The notes: generated by a model from the letters alone, not told the origin. A stretch of DNA of 64,000 nt from Phragmitibacter flavus (GCF_005780165.1 NZ_VAUV01000001.1:372001-436000), one strand, 5' to 3'; positions 7,888 to 17,098 are shown, numbered from the stretch's first letter. Program-made: numbers and translations.

Positions 7888-10482
7888 ATGTCCCTCACCC
7901 TCAACCACTTCCGCAAAGAAGCCCGCTATCATCTTCCTTTGTGGCTGTCATGGCTTGCACTTGTTTTACTCGATCTCATGCTCAATTTGGAATGGTTCGC
8001 CCCACTCCAAGAAAACACCAGAGAGGCCTGGTGGACCACTTCGCTACCAATTTTGACATGGGGCTTGGTCTTCTGGCTCGGAGCCGCCCATGCACCCGAA
8101 GACAGTCCAGCCAACCCCAATCGATTCTTGGCCACACGCCCTATACATCCTTATTGTTACTGGTTTGCCCGCTTCCTCGTCCTGCTCCTCTACATACTGC
8201 CCCTCACCATCGTTGAAGCTCTATATCTCGTTGGTTCAAATCGCCCTTCGCAAGAGACTCTCGGAAGCACAGTCGAACAAGCATTGGTTGCGCTGGCGCT
8301 TTTCACGTGGCTGCTGCCTTTCAGTGCGCTTTGGAAACAGCGAGAAGGCGTCTTGGCCCTCGGCGTCATCGCTTTCGTCTGTTGGGTGGGATTGATGATC
8401 GCAGATTCCGTCGTGCTCAGCACTTCAAGAGTGGTCAATGCCCGCTTACTCCTTCACAATGCCGGCATCCTTTCTACCATTGCGATATTTTGCGTGCTGT
8501 CCATCATGCTCAGCCAATGGAAAAAATGGCCATCTCTCCGACTCCCGTTCCGGTTGGGCCTTACGAGTCTGCTAACCCTGGGCCTGCTTGCGCTGGCCGT
8601 CGCATGGCCGCTGTCACCACGCGGCAGCCAACCCGTTGCGAATGATCTCCTACCCGTTTTGGCCGCATCAATCCAGCCGACCATCCCTGAGGAAAACGTT
8701 GTCTTCAAATTTGGACGACAAGAGGGACAAAGTGTCTTGTGGCCCAGACTGACGCCTGACTTCCAAAAGCTGCCTTCCAACGTTCAAATTTCCAGCGCCA
8801 ACCTATCATTAAATGCGCAGCAATCTGGAAAACCTCTCGCCATCAATCTTCCCAGCTATCTGCGCGCCTCCTGGATCGATACCCTTATCCTGTTCCCTGA
8901 AAATGGGAAATCGGACCGTGCCTTGGCCTCCCTTTTCCCGCCCGGAACACTGCTTACCGAATCACAGAAACGCTTTGGCAATGATACCGGTGCGCTGATT
9001 GCTGGACAATTGAGCGAGCCCCTGCCCGATCTCAACCACCCACTGACCATCGTTGGCAAGTGGCAACTCGATTGGTATGAATGGCAGAAAATCCTCGATA
9101 TCCCACTTGCTAACTCATCCGATGGCGGGACAAACGACCATCACTGGAAAATCCTCCGTGTTCACCTCAATCATGACGCACAGGGCAAACCCGAGACAGG
9201 ATCAGTAAGCATTACCCTGCACCACGCATGGAACCCAGCAAATGTTCCTGCCCTCCCTGGTTTTGAAGGCCTTTCCCCACCGCAAAAAATCGTGCTCTAT
9301 TCCCCTGATCGGCGCATTGCATGGACACAGCCGAGCGAAAGCGTTCCTCAGCCCACACGTGCTGCTCTCACTCATTGGCAGAAAAAAATCGTCACCTTTT
9401 CCTGGAAAAACATTCTCAACTACAAAGACGGATCGCCTGCCAGCGCCGACCCAGAGCGGCTTCGCCTTCAGGTTGTCCGCCGTGACTTCCTTGGCTCCAC
9501 CTTGTGGCAATGGGAATCGCCGGAACTCATTCCGAAACAGCATATGGATTCGAACCAGAGACTCAGTAAGCAGGAGTTCGTTTTCCCATCTTCCAGGCTT
9601 TATGCAGATCGGGAGCTCGAATCCTTCAAACAGCAAACCGCCGCACTTAGGATACCCTCCGCGCACTCATCTAGAGAAGAAGTCAGCACCTATCTGGCGG
9701 AACTGCTCATTCGCGCTTCGACAGTCAACGCGATCAGCCGAAAGAACAGCAGACCAGCTTACCTTCAAGCACTTGGACCCATCGCACAAAACCATCTTGA
9801 AGTGCTCCTTGATCTCCCAAAAAGCGCGCTGGAAAAGGCTCGTATCTCCGGCCTCATTGGCAAGCATCTCGACCAAAAGCGTGCGGAATGGCTGATCAAC
9901 AGAATCCCAGACCAGCCCGAGTGGATTGAAACGATCAAATCCACCCCTTGGCTGGACAACACAAGTCGACTCGCTCCAGAACTGGTAAAGACCAAACGCC
10001 GACTCGACCCAAGCCTAACCGACCTCATGCTCTCTTGGAATGACCCGGCGGTGGATCGACGGCTTGTTGAAGAAATTCGACAGCACCCCAACATCAAACT
10101 ATTCGATGGACTTGCGCAAAGATCTACCCTCCTGCCCCAACTTAACACCGTGGCCAACGAATTGTTCGCCACCAGTAAACCGGTTTTACAAGACTACAGC
10201 ACCCCCACACGACTTTCCATTGCCGCCCGACAAGGCAACGCAGACGCACTCGACCTCGCCCTACTTTTTGCCTCCATGAGTGCGGAGATCGGTTCCTATA
10301 TAGAGTCCTACCAAGTCGATCAATTCCTTCCCGAACTAGCCAGTCTCATCAACCTTCCCTTCGATAAGTCCATGCGCTCATACGAAAGCCTTGTGCCCCA
10401 GTTCCGGAACTTGCGGGCCTCCGAATTCCAATATCTCCCCTCAGAACGCCGATGGGAACGGCTCAACCAAGCTAAGCCATGA
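7888..10482 (+). CDS. ABC-2-like membrane protein with large soluble domain
   Basis: 864 residues from the ATG at 7888 (a TTG three bases earlier is less likely). Residues about 15-245 hold roughly seven hydrophobic segments; the remaining 600 residues are soluble with no family I recognise. The final third is helical with many short repeats of charged and Leu residues. The phrase FLATRPIHPYCYWFARFL in the membrane part parallels RTRPIGPGVVFLAKIL in the next gene, so the two membrane regions are probably paralogous. With the upstream ATPase this is most likely an ABC-2 type permease half. No Shine-Dalgarno is visible because the upstream bases are repeat sequence. Function as permease is inferred from context. 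Confidence 0.75.
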   Translation: MSLTLNHFRKEARYHLPLWLSWLALVLLDLMLNLEWFAPLQENTREAWWTTSLPILTWGLVFWLGAAHAPEDSPANPNRFLATRPIHPYCYWFARFLVLLLYILPLTIVEALYLVGSNRPSQETLGSTVEQALVALALFTWLLPFSALWKQREGVLALGVIAFVCWVGLMIADSVVLSTSRVVNARLLLHNAGILSTIAIFCVLSIMLSQWKKWPSLRLPFRLGLTSLLTLGLLALAVAWPLSPRGSQPVANDLLPVLAASIQPTIPEENVVFKFGRQEGQSVLWPRLTPDFQKLPSNVQISSANLSLNAQQSGKPLAINLPSYLRASWIDTLILFPENGKSDRALASLFPPGTLLTESQKRFGNDTGALIAGQLSEPLPDLNHPLTIVGKWQLDWYEWQKILDIPLANSSDGGTNDHHWKILRVHLNHDAQGKPETGSVSITLHHAWNPANVPALPGFEGLSPPQKIVLYSPDRRIAWTQPSESVPQPTRAALTHWQKKIVTFSWKNILNYKDGSPASADPERLRLQVVRRDFLGSTLWQWESPELIPKQHMDSNQRLSKQEFVFPSSRLYADRELESFKQQTAALRIPSAHSSREEVSTYLAELLIRASTVNAISRKNSRPAYLQALGPIAQNHLEVLLDLPKSALEKARISGLIGKHLDQKRAEWLINRIPDQPEWIETIKSTPWLDNTSRLAPELVKTKRRLDPSLTDLMLSWNDPAVDRRLVEEIRQHPNIKLFDGLAQRSTLLPQLNTVANELFATSKPVLQDYSTPTRLSIAARQGNADALDLALLFASMSAEIGSYIESYQVDQFLPELASLINLPFDKSMRSYESLVPQFRNLRASEFQYLPSERRWERLNQAKP

Positions 10483-12203
10483 AGACCTCTTCCCTATCAC
10501 TCCCTTCATCTTTGCCAGATGCATCCCATAAAGGCCTGCCTTCAGGACATGGCATGCCCCGCCAAAGCAAGTTCATCCACCTACTCTTTCACCAGTGTCG
10601 CAAAGATTTCCTCCATCTGCGATTTCCTGCCACCATTTTCCTGTTTGTGCTGCTACTCCGGTTGCTCACCCACCTTGAACCACACCAGCAACATCTCACA
10701 CTGTTCAGCTTCTTCAACGCTAATTGGGTGATGGAATTGCTTACCCATGGAATCGCCGCCACCACGGTATGCATGAGCATTTTCTCCGACTGTGCCTCGA
10801 ACTCCCATGCTACGGTTCGCACACGCCCAATCGGCCCCGGTGTCGTCTTTCTGGCTAAGATACTTTTACTGGCAGTGATCGTCCTGTTCCCTTGGTTGCT
10901 GGTTGACTTTTACGCCGCTAAAAATTTCGGCTACACCCCATCTCTATGGACCGGGCGAATTGCCGCCATCGTGTTAAGCGTCTCCCTGGTTATCAGCTTC
11001 ACGGCTGCAATAACCAGCCTCGCATCCAATCCCCGACAACTGCTAATCTTCATGACTCTTGCCATCTTAGGCTCACTGGTGTGGATCGAGGGGACACAAT
11101 ATATCCAACGCTCCGCCAACCTGCCTCCCATGCGCCTCTGGTGCGGCGGTATCGTCAGCGCGATTGTTGGTCTCGTCGCGCTGCTCATGTCCTGGGCAAT
11201 CTCATCCATCACCCACCGCCGAACCCCTGCATTTTGGCTCTTCATCTTTGCCATCGGCCAACAACCCTTCACCAAAACCTTCTGGCCCCATGACTGGTTC
11301 TCACCGCCATCATTGAATTACCCATCCACCAATCTCTCGACACTTCCTCAACCTTCGTCAACCGTCGCCACCCAAAACTTGTTTCAAACTTTGTCCCTGT
11401 CAGGATTAAGACAAAACGAAGTCGCTTCTATTGTCGCGTTCGCTCCAATGATTCCCGGGGATCATTGGCCGCCGGACTCTCACTATCGCGATTATGAACC
11501 CGATCGTCATCGCCAGGAAAATTGGAGCACGATTCAATGGCTTCACCTGGATCACCTTCGTGCCATTGCACGTCAATCTGACCCGGACCTCTTGTGGTCA
11601 GAATTCAACCCAAACCATCGTGTTCGACGTGATCTTGTGGAGAAAACACCCCATCTGGAAACGGCTCTTCAATATCCTTGGAAACTTAGACTGGCCATTC
11701 ACAACCTGCGCCAGGTCGCTGACCTGTCCCTGGAAACTTTTCAGCACCACCGTCAAATCGTGCCCCTTCTTCCGGGATCAAGGTTGGAGTTGAATGTGGT
11801 TAGTCGACCACACTTCGAATATGAGGTTTCTGCACGCATCCATTCCCGGTTCGATGCCCTCACCTCCCATCAAAGCTTTGCCCCGCTTGAAGTGATGGAC
11901 TACCGCATTCCTACCAGTTTTATGGTGGTAGTTCACGATCCTGTCACCCGTGAAAACTCCGCGACACCTGTGGTCGCAACCTCTGACCAGTCCTTCATCT
12001 TCAATTGGATCTGGCAGGTCACCGAACGTTGTGATGTATTCTTGCCCGTCCCCCAGGCTCGCTTTGCTCTAACTCCCCTGAACTTTGAAAGCTGGATGAA
12101 ACGTGCTCGCCTCCAAATCTGGCTCCCCGAATACCGCGGCACTGTCGATCTCGAAATCACCGCTGATCAAATGCGTCAGCTGGTCGAAACCTCAGCGAAG
12201 TAG
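10479..12203 (+). CDS. ABC-2-like membrane protein, second permease-type subunit
   Basis: 574 residues; the ATG overlaps the preceding stop by 4 nt (ATGA), which indicates coupled expression. After a polar N-terminus of about 45 residues there are some six hydrophobic segments up to about residue 265, then about 300 residues of beta-rich soluble sequence (VVVHDPVTRENS, DVFLPVPQARFAL). The RTRPIGP motif is shared with the preceding protein. Together with the ATPase the pair would make a heteromeric ABC-2 exporter or an envelope-stress system; the cargo is unknown. The last 47 bases overlap a small ORF on the other strand. Confidence 0.72.
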   Translation: MKTSSLSLPSSLPDASHKGLPSGHGMPRQSKFIHLLFHQCRKDFLHLRFPATIFLFVLLLRLLTHLEPHQQHLTLFSFFNANWVMELLTHGIAATTVCMSIFSDCASNSHATVRTRPIGPGVVFLAKILLLAVIVLFPWLLVDFYAAKNFGYTPSLWTGRIAAIVLSVSLVISFTAAITSLASNPRQLLIFMTLAILGSLVWIEGTQYIQRSANLPPMRLWCGGIVSAIVGLVALLMSWAISSITHRRTPAFWLFIFAIGQQPFTKTFWPHDWFSPPSLNYPSTNLSTLPQPSSTVATQNLFQTLSLSGLRQNEVASIVAFAPMIPGDHWPPDSHYRDYEPDRHRQENWSTIQWLHLDHLRAIARQSDPDLLWSEFNPNHRVRRDLVEKTPHLETALQYPWKLRLAIHNLRQVADLSLETFQHHRQIVPLLPGSRLELNVVSRPHFEYEVSARIHSRFDALTSHQSFAPLEVMDYRIPTSFMVVVHDPVTRENSATPVVATSDQSFIFNWIWQVTERCDVFLPVPQARFALTPLNFESWMKRARLQIWLPEYRGTVDLEITADQMRQLVETSAK

Positions 12204-12432
12204 CAGCCGACATGAGGAGGCTCCATTCATTTACATTCCCCTCGCTGCGTTCCCTCAACAAATCCGGTCCCCGCTCGCCATCAAACGCCTCCCTCAGCCG
12301 TTTGTCCGAACTGCTCTCCTGCCGTCGGGCGCCCAACGGGGCGACCTTGCGGCTAATCGCGCGACGCCTCTCGCGTCCCGCCAGCCAATCCTCCCATTTG
12401 ATGACCCGCTCCGGCTCGATCTCGATGTTCAT
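12157..12432 (-). CDS. Small hypothetical protein paired with nucleotidyltransferase gene
   Basis: 91 residues, charged and Arg-rich (WLAGRERRRAISRKVAPLGA), no family recognised. Its ATG overlaps the stop of the upstream nucleotidyltransferase gene by 4 nt, the strongest support that it is translated. Its last 47 bases lie antisense to the 3' end of the ABC membrane gene on the plus strand. It could be the second member of a two-gene nucleotidyltransferase module, but it does not show HEPN or AbiEi features, so I do not assign a toxin-antitoxin role. Confidence 0.45.
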   Translation of the reverse strand: MNIEIEPERVIKWEDWLAGRERRRAISRKVAPLGARRQESSSDKRLREAFDGERGPDLLRERSEGNVNEWSLLMSAATSLRFRPADAFDQR

Positions 12433-13046
12433 GGCTGCTTCTCCAATTCTCTCATCACGTCATCCATCATCTCCCTCACCTGCTCAAGACAGTCGTAGTC
12501 CGACAACATTGCCAAATTTTCCACCAACTTCCAATCGCCCTGCAATTCTCCAGACAGCAAGGCCGCCATCAATGTTCGGGGACACCTTTCATCTGTTTCA
12601 TTTGGTGGGGTCCACATGCGGGCCGAAAACACCCGTTCAACCAGCAACTCTTCCACGGGGGGCAACAGGATTGATCCCTGCGGCGTCTCGAGCATTGTCA
12701 TTTTCTCTTCCGCCTGGGATTCCAATTCTCCCAGCAAATCCACGAACATTTTCCCCACCTTCCAGCTCCGGCTTCCTCCCGTGGCACCCAGCTGTCGTGA
12801 CATCACATCCGCCCGTTCCACCGGAGTCGGCTTCTTCCCGCCAGCCCAGCAAATATCGATATCCCCCGACATGTAGGCACCGTCCGTGTAGAACTCAATC
12901 GCCGAGCCGCCGACCACCACCGGTTCATATCCCTTCAACCTGAATCTTTCCGAAACCAAAGCCGCCAGCAATAAAGCCCGGGCCAATGGATCTCCCTTCT
13001 CCAACAGTGGCGGTTGGGGCAGGTCTCGGGGAGACGAATCGTCCAT
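12429..13046 (-). CDS. Nucleotidyltransferase-fold protein (DUF6036-like)
   Basis: 205 residues. The motif VVVGGSAIEFYTDGAYMSGD followed by IDICW is the core of a DNA polymerase beta-type nucleotidyltransferase fold: GGSA-type helix cap, then a D-x-D metal site (GDIDI). The middle (KVGKMFVDLLG) and C-terminal helical part (LLPPVEELLVERVFSARMW) match the layout of AbiEii/DUF6036-type proteins, which often are the enzymatic half of small two-gene modules. A short ORF follows with a 4-nt overlap. It starts about 105 nt from the divergent PEP-CTERM gene. Substrate and partner are unknown; defence or RNA-modifying activity would be conjecture. Confidence 0.65.
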   Translation of the reverse strand: MDDSSPRDLPQPPLLEKGDPLARALLLAALVSERFRLKGYEPVVVGGSAIEFYTDGAYMSGDIDICWAGGKKPTPVERADVMSRQLGATGGSRSWKVGKMFVDLLGELESQAEEKMTMLETPQGSILLPPVEELLVERVFSARMWTPPNETDERCPRTLMAALLSGELQGDWKLVENLAMLSDYDCLEQVREMMDDVMRELEKQP

Positions 13047-13133
13047 GCCGAACCATAGTAGGAAATCGACCCGCTGCCAAGCAGATCACTTTGCCCCCGC
13101 CCCCGCGCCCGCTCCCAACCTCAAATAGGTTTG

Positions 13134-13162
13134 CCAAGTGAACGGCTTTCATGTTCACTTGG
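13134..13162 (+). promoter_or_regulatory. Perfect 10-bp inverted repeat at the PEP-CTERM gene start
   Basis: CCAAGTGAAC (13134-13143) and GTTCACTTGG (13153-13162) are exact reverse complements with a 9-nt spacer. The element covers the ATG at 13151 and ends 3 nt before the ATG at 13166. It could be an operator or an mRNA hairpin masking the ribosome binding region. Confidence 0.5.
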
Positions 13163-13165
13163 TTC

Positions 13166-13954
13166 ATGAAGTCTCCTCTGGCTCATTCTGCGGTGATGTT
13201 GGTCACCTTGCTTCTTTCGTTGAGCGCAGGTCTGCTGCCGCGCGAAGTTGATGCTGCCTATGTGTTGAACCAAGTCGGCAGCGGCACCGCCACCCTCACC
13301 ATTGCCCCACCGCCAGCCAGCCAAACTCAGGCGAGCGGCACCGTCAACTTTGCCGCCATCACCGTCAACCGTTCCGCTCCCGGTTTCGGCGACACCACCA
13401 TGAACAATCCCAATGTGATCGAAGGAGCTTACTATACCTATACTTTCACCGCCCCCGGCACCGCCAACTTCGATGTGCAAAACCAAATGGGCGGTCTGTG
13501 GAGCGGATGGGGCAGCCCCAACAACGGCATCTTTCAAAACGGACCTACCACCTCCAGTTGGGCGCGAGGCCTCCGTTATCAGCATCGCTACCCGGACGAC
13601 ACCACCAGCAGCTTCCCTGTTGGCTCAACGGTTCCCAACAATACCACGCTTGCCGTCCCCACAGCCGGCGACATCCTCAGCGTTGGCATTTACCTCAATG
13701 CCATCAGCAACGAGATCGATTACGTTTATTCCAATCTCACTACCGGCGAGAGCTTCTCCTACACTTTCACCAACGCTGGTGTGCCTGCTGATAACATTCT
13801 TAGCTTCAACAACATCGCTTTTCGGTCTGACTCCGGCATCACAACGTTCGCCTACACCTACGGCACCCTTGCCGTGGTTCCCGAACCGGGACGCATCTCT
13901 CTGCTCGCCCTCGCTTTGGGGATCTGCGTCCTGCGCCGTTCGCGCCGGCGTTAA
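13166..13954 (+). CDS. PEP-CTERM sorted exported protein
   Basis: 262 residues from the ATG at 13166 (MKSPLAHS); an in-frame ATG at 13151 would add MFTWF. A signal peptide spans about residues 1-31 (hydrophobic LVTLLLSLSAGLL). The C-terminus reads VPEPGRISLLALALGICVL followed by RRSRRR: a PEP motif, a single membrane helix and an Arg cluster, the signature of PEP-CTERM proteins processed by an exosortase. The mature part is Ser/Thr/Gly/Asn-rich and beta-rich without catalytic motifs. Such proteins usually accompany exopolysaccharide producers; an export module lies at 25098-30373, although no exosortase gene is in this window. Exact function unknown. Confidence 0.85.
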   Translation: MKSPLAHSAVMLVTLLLSLSAGLLPREVDAAYVLNQVGSGTATLTIAPPPASQTQASGTVNFAAITVNRSAPGFGDTTMNNPNVIEGAYYTYTFTAPGTANFDVQNQMGGLWSGWGSPNNGIFQNGPTTSSWARGLRYQHRYPDDTTSSFPVGSTVPNNTTLAVPTAGDILSVGIYLNAISNEIDYVYSNLTTGESFSYTFTNAGVPADNILSFNNIAFRSDSGITTFAYTYGTLAVVPEPGRISLLALALGICVLRRSRRR

Positions 13955-14003
13955 TGGCTTTCATACCAACCGGGGAGGCGGGCGCACTCCTGATTGGCTG
14001 ACA

Positions 14004-14039
14004 TAAAAATCCCCGAATCAGGATGGCCCTGATCCGGGG
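14004..14039 (-). terminator. Rho-independent terminator of the TonB receptor gene
   Basis: On the minus strand a 12-bp stem (plus-strand arms 14011-14022 and 14028-14039, one mismatch, 5-nt loop) is followed by ATTTTTA. It begins about 48 nt after the receptor stop codon. Confidence 0.8.
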
Positions 14040-14086
14040 AAACTTTCAGCGCCATGTGGTGGCGCCGTTGTTAATGACTCCTTGAA

Positions 14087-16456
14087 TTAGAAGCGGAACT
14101 CAACGCCGCCATACCACATGCGCGGAGCGCCGGCACGTGGACCATACGGAATGCGGCTGACGATGTATTCTTCGCCAAACACGTTCGATACGCCGCCGAA
14201 CAGGCGAACGTTTTCGGTCACCTGATACTTGACGTTGATGTCCACCAGGAAGGCTTCGTCGATTTCGCCAAAGCGTGCATCGGCATTGCCATCAGTGTTC
14301 AACGGGCGGCTGGTGTTGCTCGCAGTGGCAAACGTTTCAGGCGTGTAAGTGCCGTTCACATAAAAACCAAAGTTGCGGTATTCCACACCCACACCCACGG
14401 CAATGTTGTATTCAGGAATGTAGGGAACTTTGTTGCCGTCACGTCCGCCGCTGAAGATGCTTTCCGCATCAGCCGATGGAGTGTCGGAGGTCAGTTCGGC
14501 ATTGGTCAAGGTGACCGCTGCTCGCAGTGGCAAACGCCAGTCGGTGCCGGAGTTGGCAAGCGGATCATAGCGCAGCGCCGCTTCCAGACCCAAGGCTTCC
14601 ACATCGCCCGCATTGACGGAATCCGAAGAACCGGAAGCACCGATGAAATCAGGCACTACCAAGTCCTTGTGTTTGGTGTAGAAACCGATCAATTCCGCCT
14701 GAAGTTCCGGGGTGTAGTAGCGGAGACCCACTTCATAACCATCGGAGATTTCCACGTCCTGACCATCGTTGATCAAGCCGCCAGCGCCCGGGGTGGAGAA
14801 CCCGCGATAATACCCGGCAAATGCCGAAACGCTTTCGGTGAAGTCATAGACCAGACCAATGCCAGGGGCGACCACGTCGAGTTCACCGCTGCCGGAGGTG
14901 CCGGCATTGTAGTTTTCCGCGTTCATCCACAAGTGTTCCCAGCGGATGCCAGGTTTGATCGTCAATGCTCCGACTTTCATTTCGTCTTCGAGGTAAAGCG
15001 CCAGGGCAAGCACGTCATCCTGACGGTTGTCAGAAGCGCCTTGTTTGCCGCGGCTGATGCCGGTGATGTTGCCGCTGGCGTTCAGGGCCACGCGGTCATC
15101 GCGATGGAATCGACGTTCTTCGTCATAATGGAGGCGTGCCCCAAAGGTGAGGGTGTGCTCAATCGGACCCGTCACGAAATCCCAGTCCAGCCGGCTTTGG
15201 ATGCCGAAGGCCTGGTATTCGCGATTGTTGTCGCGAATGCGCCATGAACCTGCGCCACGTCCGGTGATCAGATCATAAGCCGCACCGCTGCCGGAACCGA
15301 CCGCGACCGAGGGGTTGATGTTGCCATCGCCGAGGCTCACGTCCTGCAGCTTATACCAGGAACGGGCGAAGTAATTGTAATACACCGACGTTTCCCAACG
15401 CAGCGCATCGGTAGGTTCGATGATGTAACTCAGCGAACTGCGGAACTGGTCGGATTCGATCTTGTCGAACACCGTGGCGGCGTAGCGGCGGAACGGATTG
15501 CGGTTAAAGTCACGATTGCTCAAACCCAGGTAGGTTTCGTCGGCTTCGAAATTGGTGTAGCCCAAACGCAATTCAAAACGCTGGGGCGTCGCCGAATCCG
15601 GCTCGAAGAACAATTTCACGATGGGCTCAAACACCTGGTAACCGGTATCACCGCCGTATTGGTCGATGTCGCGGAATCCTTCGGATTGTTCGTGATTGAA
15701 CTCCAAAAGATAACCCCAGGTGCCGATGCTGGTTTCAAAGGTATGTCCCCACCAGGCGTGGTTTTTCCAGGTTTCGTAAGAGCCGAAGCTGGACTTCAAA
15801 TAGCCCTCGGAAGCCGAGCGCGGTTCGTTGGAAACCGTTGCCACGGGGGCCTTCGGATTCTTCACGCCCTTGCCGCTGGCCACCGGCTCAATCATCTCAC
15901 GGGGAGGAAGAGCGATGAATGGGGTGGAGATGTAGTTGATGACGCCGCCCGTGTTGTGGGGGCCGTAACGCACCTGGCTGGAACCTTTGAGAATTTCCAC
16001 ACCGCTCATGCGGCCCACCCGAGGGGAGTAGTAGGCGGCGGGAGCCGAGTAGGGAGCCGGTGCCATCATAATCCCGTCTTCCATCAACGTGAGTTTCGTG
16101 CTGCGACCTGGATCAGAACCGCGCAGGCTGATGTTGGGGAAGTTGCCGAAGCCATCTTCCTCACGAACATAAACCCCGGGCACCTGTTGGAGAACGCGGG
16201 CAGGGTTGCTGTAATCTTGAGTTTGAATCGCATCCGCATCCAATCGTGCTGCCGAACCGGCGATGCGTGGAATGTCTTCCACTTGGCCGACCACCGTGAT
16301 CGGGGCAAGCACTTCGGGTTCGGAGGAGGTTGGTGCTTCTTGTGCCATCGTGGCTCCAACAAGCATCAGGCTTGCGGAACCCGTCATCAGGCACACCAAT
16401 GAACGGGCGGTTTTGACCTTCGTTCGTCGTGTTTTGGGTTGAGTTGAGGTTGTCAT
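14087..16456 (-). CDS. TonB-dependent outer membrane receptor, FecA-like
   Basis: 789 residues. Signal peptide of about 38 residues ending ATMAQ, then a short segment containing a TonB-box-like ITVVGQVED, a plug domain (about residues 60-170) and a 22-strand-type barrel ending in VEFRF. The plug sequence LRGSDPGRSTKLTLMEDGI, the AP-rich segment after it and RYGPHNTGGVINYIS closely parallel the FecA/ferric-citrate receptor subgroup. It lacks the long N-terminal signalling domain of true FecA, so it is not coupled to a FecIR sigma system, and no such genes are adjacent. A Fur-like palindrome lies 15 nt upstream of the ATG, so iron repression is likely. Ligand could be ferric citrate or another siderophore. 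Confidence 0.9.
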   Translation of the reverse strand: MTTSTQPKTRRTKVKTARSLVCLMTGSASLMLVGATMAQEAPTSSEPEVLAPITVVGQVEDIPRIAGSAARLDADAIQTQDYSNPARVLQQVPGVYVREEDGFGNFPNISLRGSDPGRSTKLTLMEDGIMMAPAPYSAPAAYYSPRVGRMSGVEILKGSSQVRYGPHNTGGVINYISTPFIALPPREMIEPVASGKGVKNPKAPVATVSNEPRSASEGYLKSSFGSYETWKNHAWWGHTFETSIGTWGYLLEFNHEQSEGFRDIDQYGGDTGYQVFEPIVKLFFEPDSATPQRFELRLGYTNFEADETYLGLSNRDFNRNPFRRYAATVFDKIESDQFRSSLSYIIEPTDALRWETSVYYNYFARSWYKLQDVSLGDGNINPSVAVGSGSGAAYDLITGRGAGSWRIRDNNREYQAFGIQSRLDWDFVTGPIEHTLTFGARLHYDEERRFHRDDRVALNASGNITGISRGKQGASDNRQDDVLALALYLEDEMKVGALTIKPGIRWEHLWMNAENYNAGTSGSGELDVVAPGIGLVYDFTESVSAFAGYYRGFSTPGAGGLINDGQDVEISDGYEVGLRYYTPELQAELIGFYTKHKDLVVPDFIGASGSSDSVNAGDVEALGLEAALRYDPLANSGTDWRLPLRAAVTLTNAELTSDTPSADAESIFSGGRDGNKVPYIPEYNIAVGVGVEYRNFGFYVNGTYTPETFATASNTSRPLNTDGNADARFGEIDEAFLVDINVKYQVTENVRLFGGVSNVFGEEYIVSRIPYGPRAGAPRMWYGGVEFRF

Positions 16457-16470
16457 GCGTTCGCAGACTA

Positions 16471-16485
16471 TGCGAATGAGTCGCA
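16471..16485 (-). promoter_or_regulatory. Fur-like 7-1-7 operator
   Basis: The minus strand reads TGCGACTCATTCGCA, a near-perfect 7-1-7 palindrome (12 of 15 symmetric) immediately upstream of the TonB receptor start. Near-identical words occur at 51039-51053 and 52611-52625 upstream of other probable iron genes, which is why I assign it to a Fur-type regulator. Confidence 0.6.
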
Positions 16486-16655
16486 GTAGTAAAATCTTTT
16501 TTTCCTTCTGTGTATAGGGCTCACAGCCTTCGCCAGCCTACCCGCACTACTCATCAAGCCCCTGCACTGGGTGCCGGGTTTGGAGCCGCAGGAGTGAGCG
16601 TTCAGTTGGGATGAGTCATGCGGATTGAGGTCGCCTGAAAATGCACGCGCATGAG

Positions 16656-16739
16656 GCGTCCCATCAGGACGCATTTGCTGACCGGGAATGCCACCCGGGA
16701 CCTTGTCCCGGGCTGCTATGAGTTGTCCCGCCGGGACAA
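16656..16739. repeat. Cluster of hairpin repeats (GGCGTCC/GGACGC family)
   Basis: Three consecutive hairpins: GCGTCC/GGACGC (16656-16672), CCCGGGAC/GTCCCGGG with loop CTT (16694-16712), and TTGTCCCG/CGGGACAA with a 1-nt centre (16723-16739). The first, with its flank GCATGAGGCGTCC, recurs in inverted orientation at 32603-32626. They sit just after the stop of the small lipoprotein gene (minus strand) and may act as its terminator, although there is no T tract. Confidence 0.55.
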
Positions 16740-16756
16740 AGTTTCGGCGCGACAAT

Positions 16757-16945
16757 TCAGTATCGCGTTGGATCAAACCTTGGCTGGTTTCCGACCGTTA
16801 CGGATGCCCCCATGGTTCCAGTCACCACCGGTTCTGGTCGATCCGTTGTATAGGAAGCCCGTCCATCGACATTCTCCGAAGCTGGCTGGCTCGTTCCACA
16901 AGCCGCCAAAAACAGTATCGATGTGAATGCCAGGATCGCTTTCAT
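16757..16945 (-). CDS. Small lipoprotein
   Basis: 62 residues. The first 15 residues are a short signal peptide (MKAILAFTSILFLAA) leading directly to a lipobox, LAAC, with Cys16 as the lipid-modified residue. The mature 46 residues are polar and probably disordered (TSQPASENVDGRAS, VGNQPRFDPTRY). No family is recognised. It stands alone between the FecA-like receptor and the divergent dehydrogenase. The lipobox and a tight ORF make it a credible gene despite its size; function unknown. Being an entericidin-like or other tiny envelope lipoprotein is only a size analogy. Confidence 0.7.
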   Translation of the reverse strand: MKAILAFTSILFLAACGTSQPASENVDGRASYTTDRPEPVVTGTMGASVTVGNQPRFDPTRY

Positions 16946-17098
16946 GAATCATCTGATGCCCAATATTTTGAGCTTCTCAATCTCTTTTGTAGTTGGCAGC
17001 TATCCTGTCATTGCCAAACCAGGTTAGCCCACAATCCACGAAGCATCCGACACAATTGACCGTTGGAAGTCTATCGGTCCATCGCCTATGGTCCCACC

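Noticed and set aside
14087-16456. FecIR-type cell-surface signalling with the FecA-like receptor
   Set aside because: The receptor has no N-terminal signalling extension and no sigma/anti-sigma genes are adjacent.
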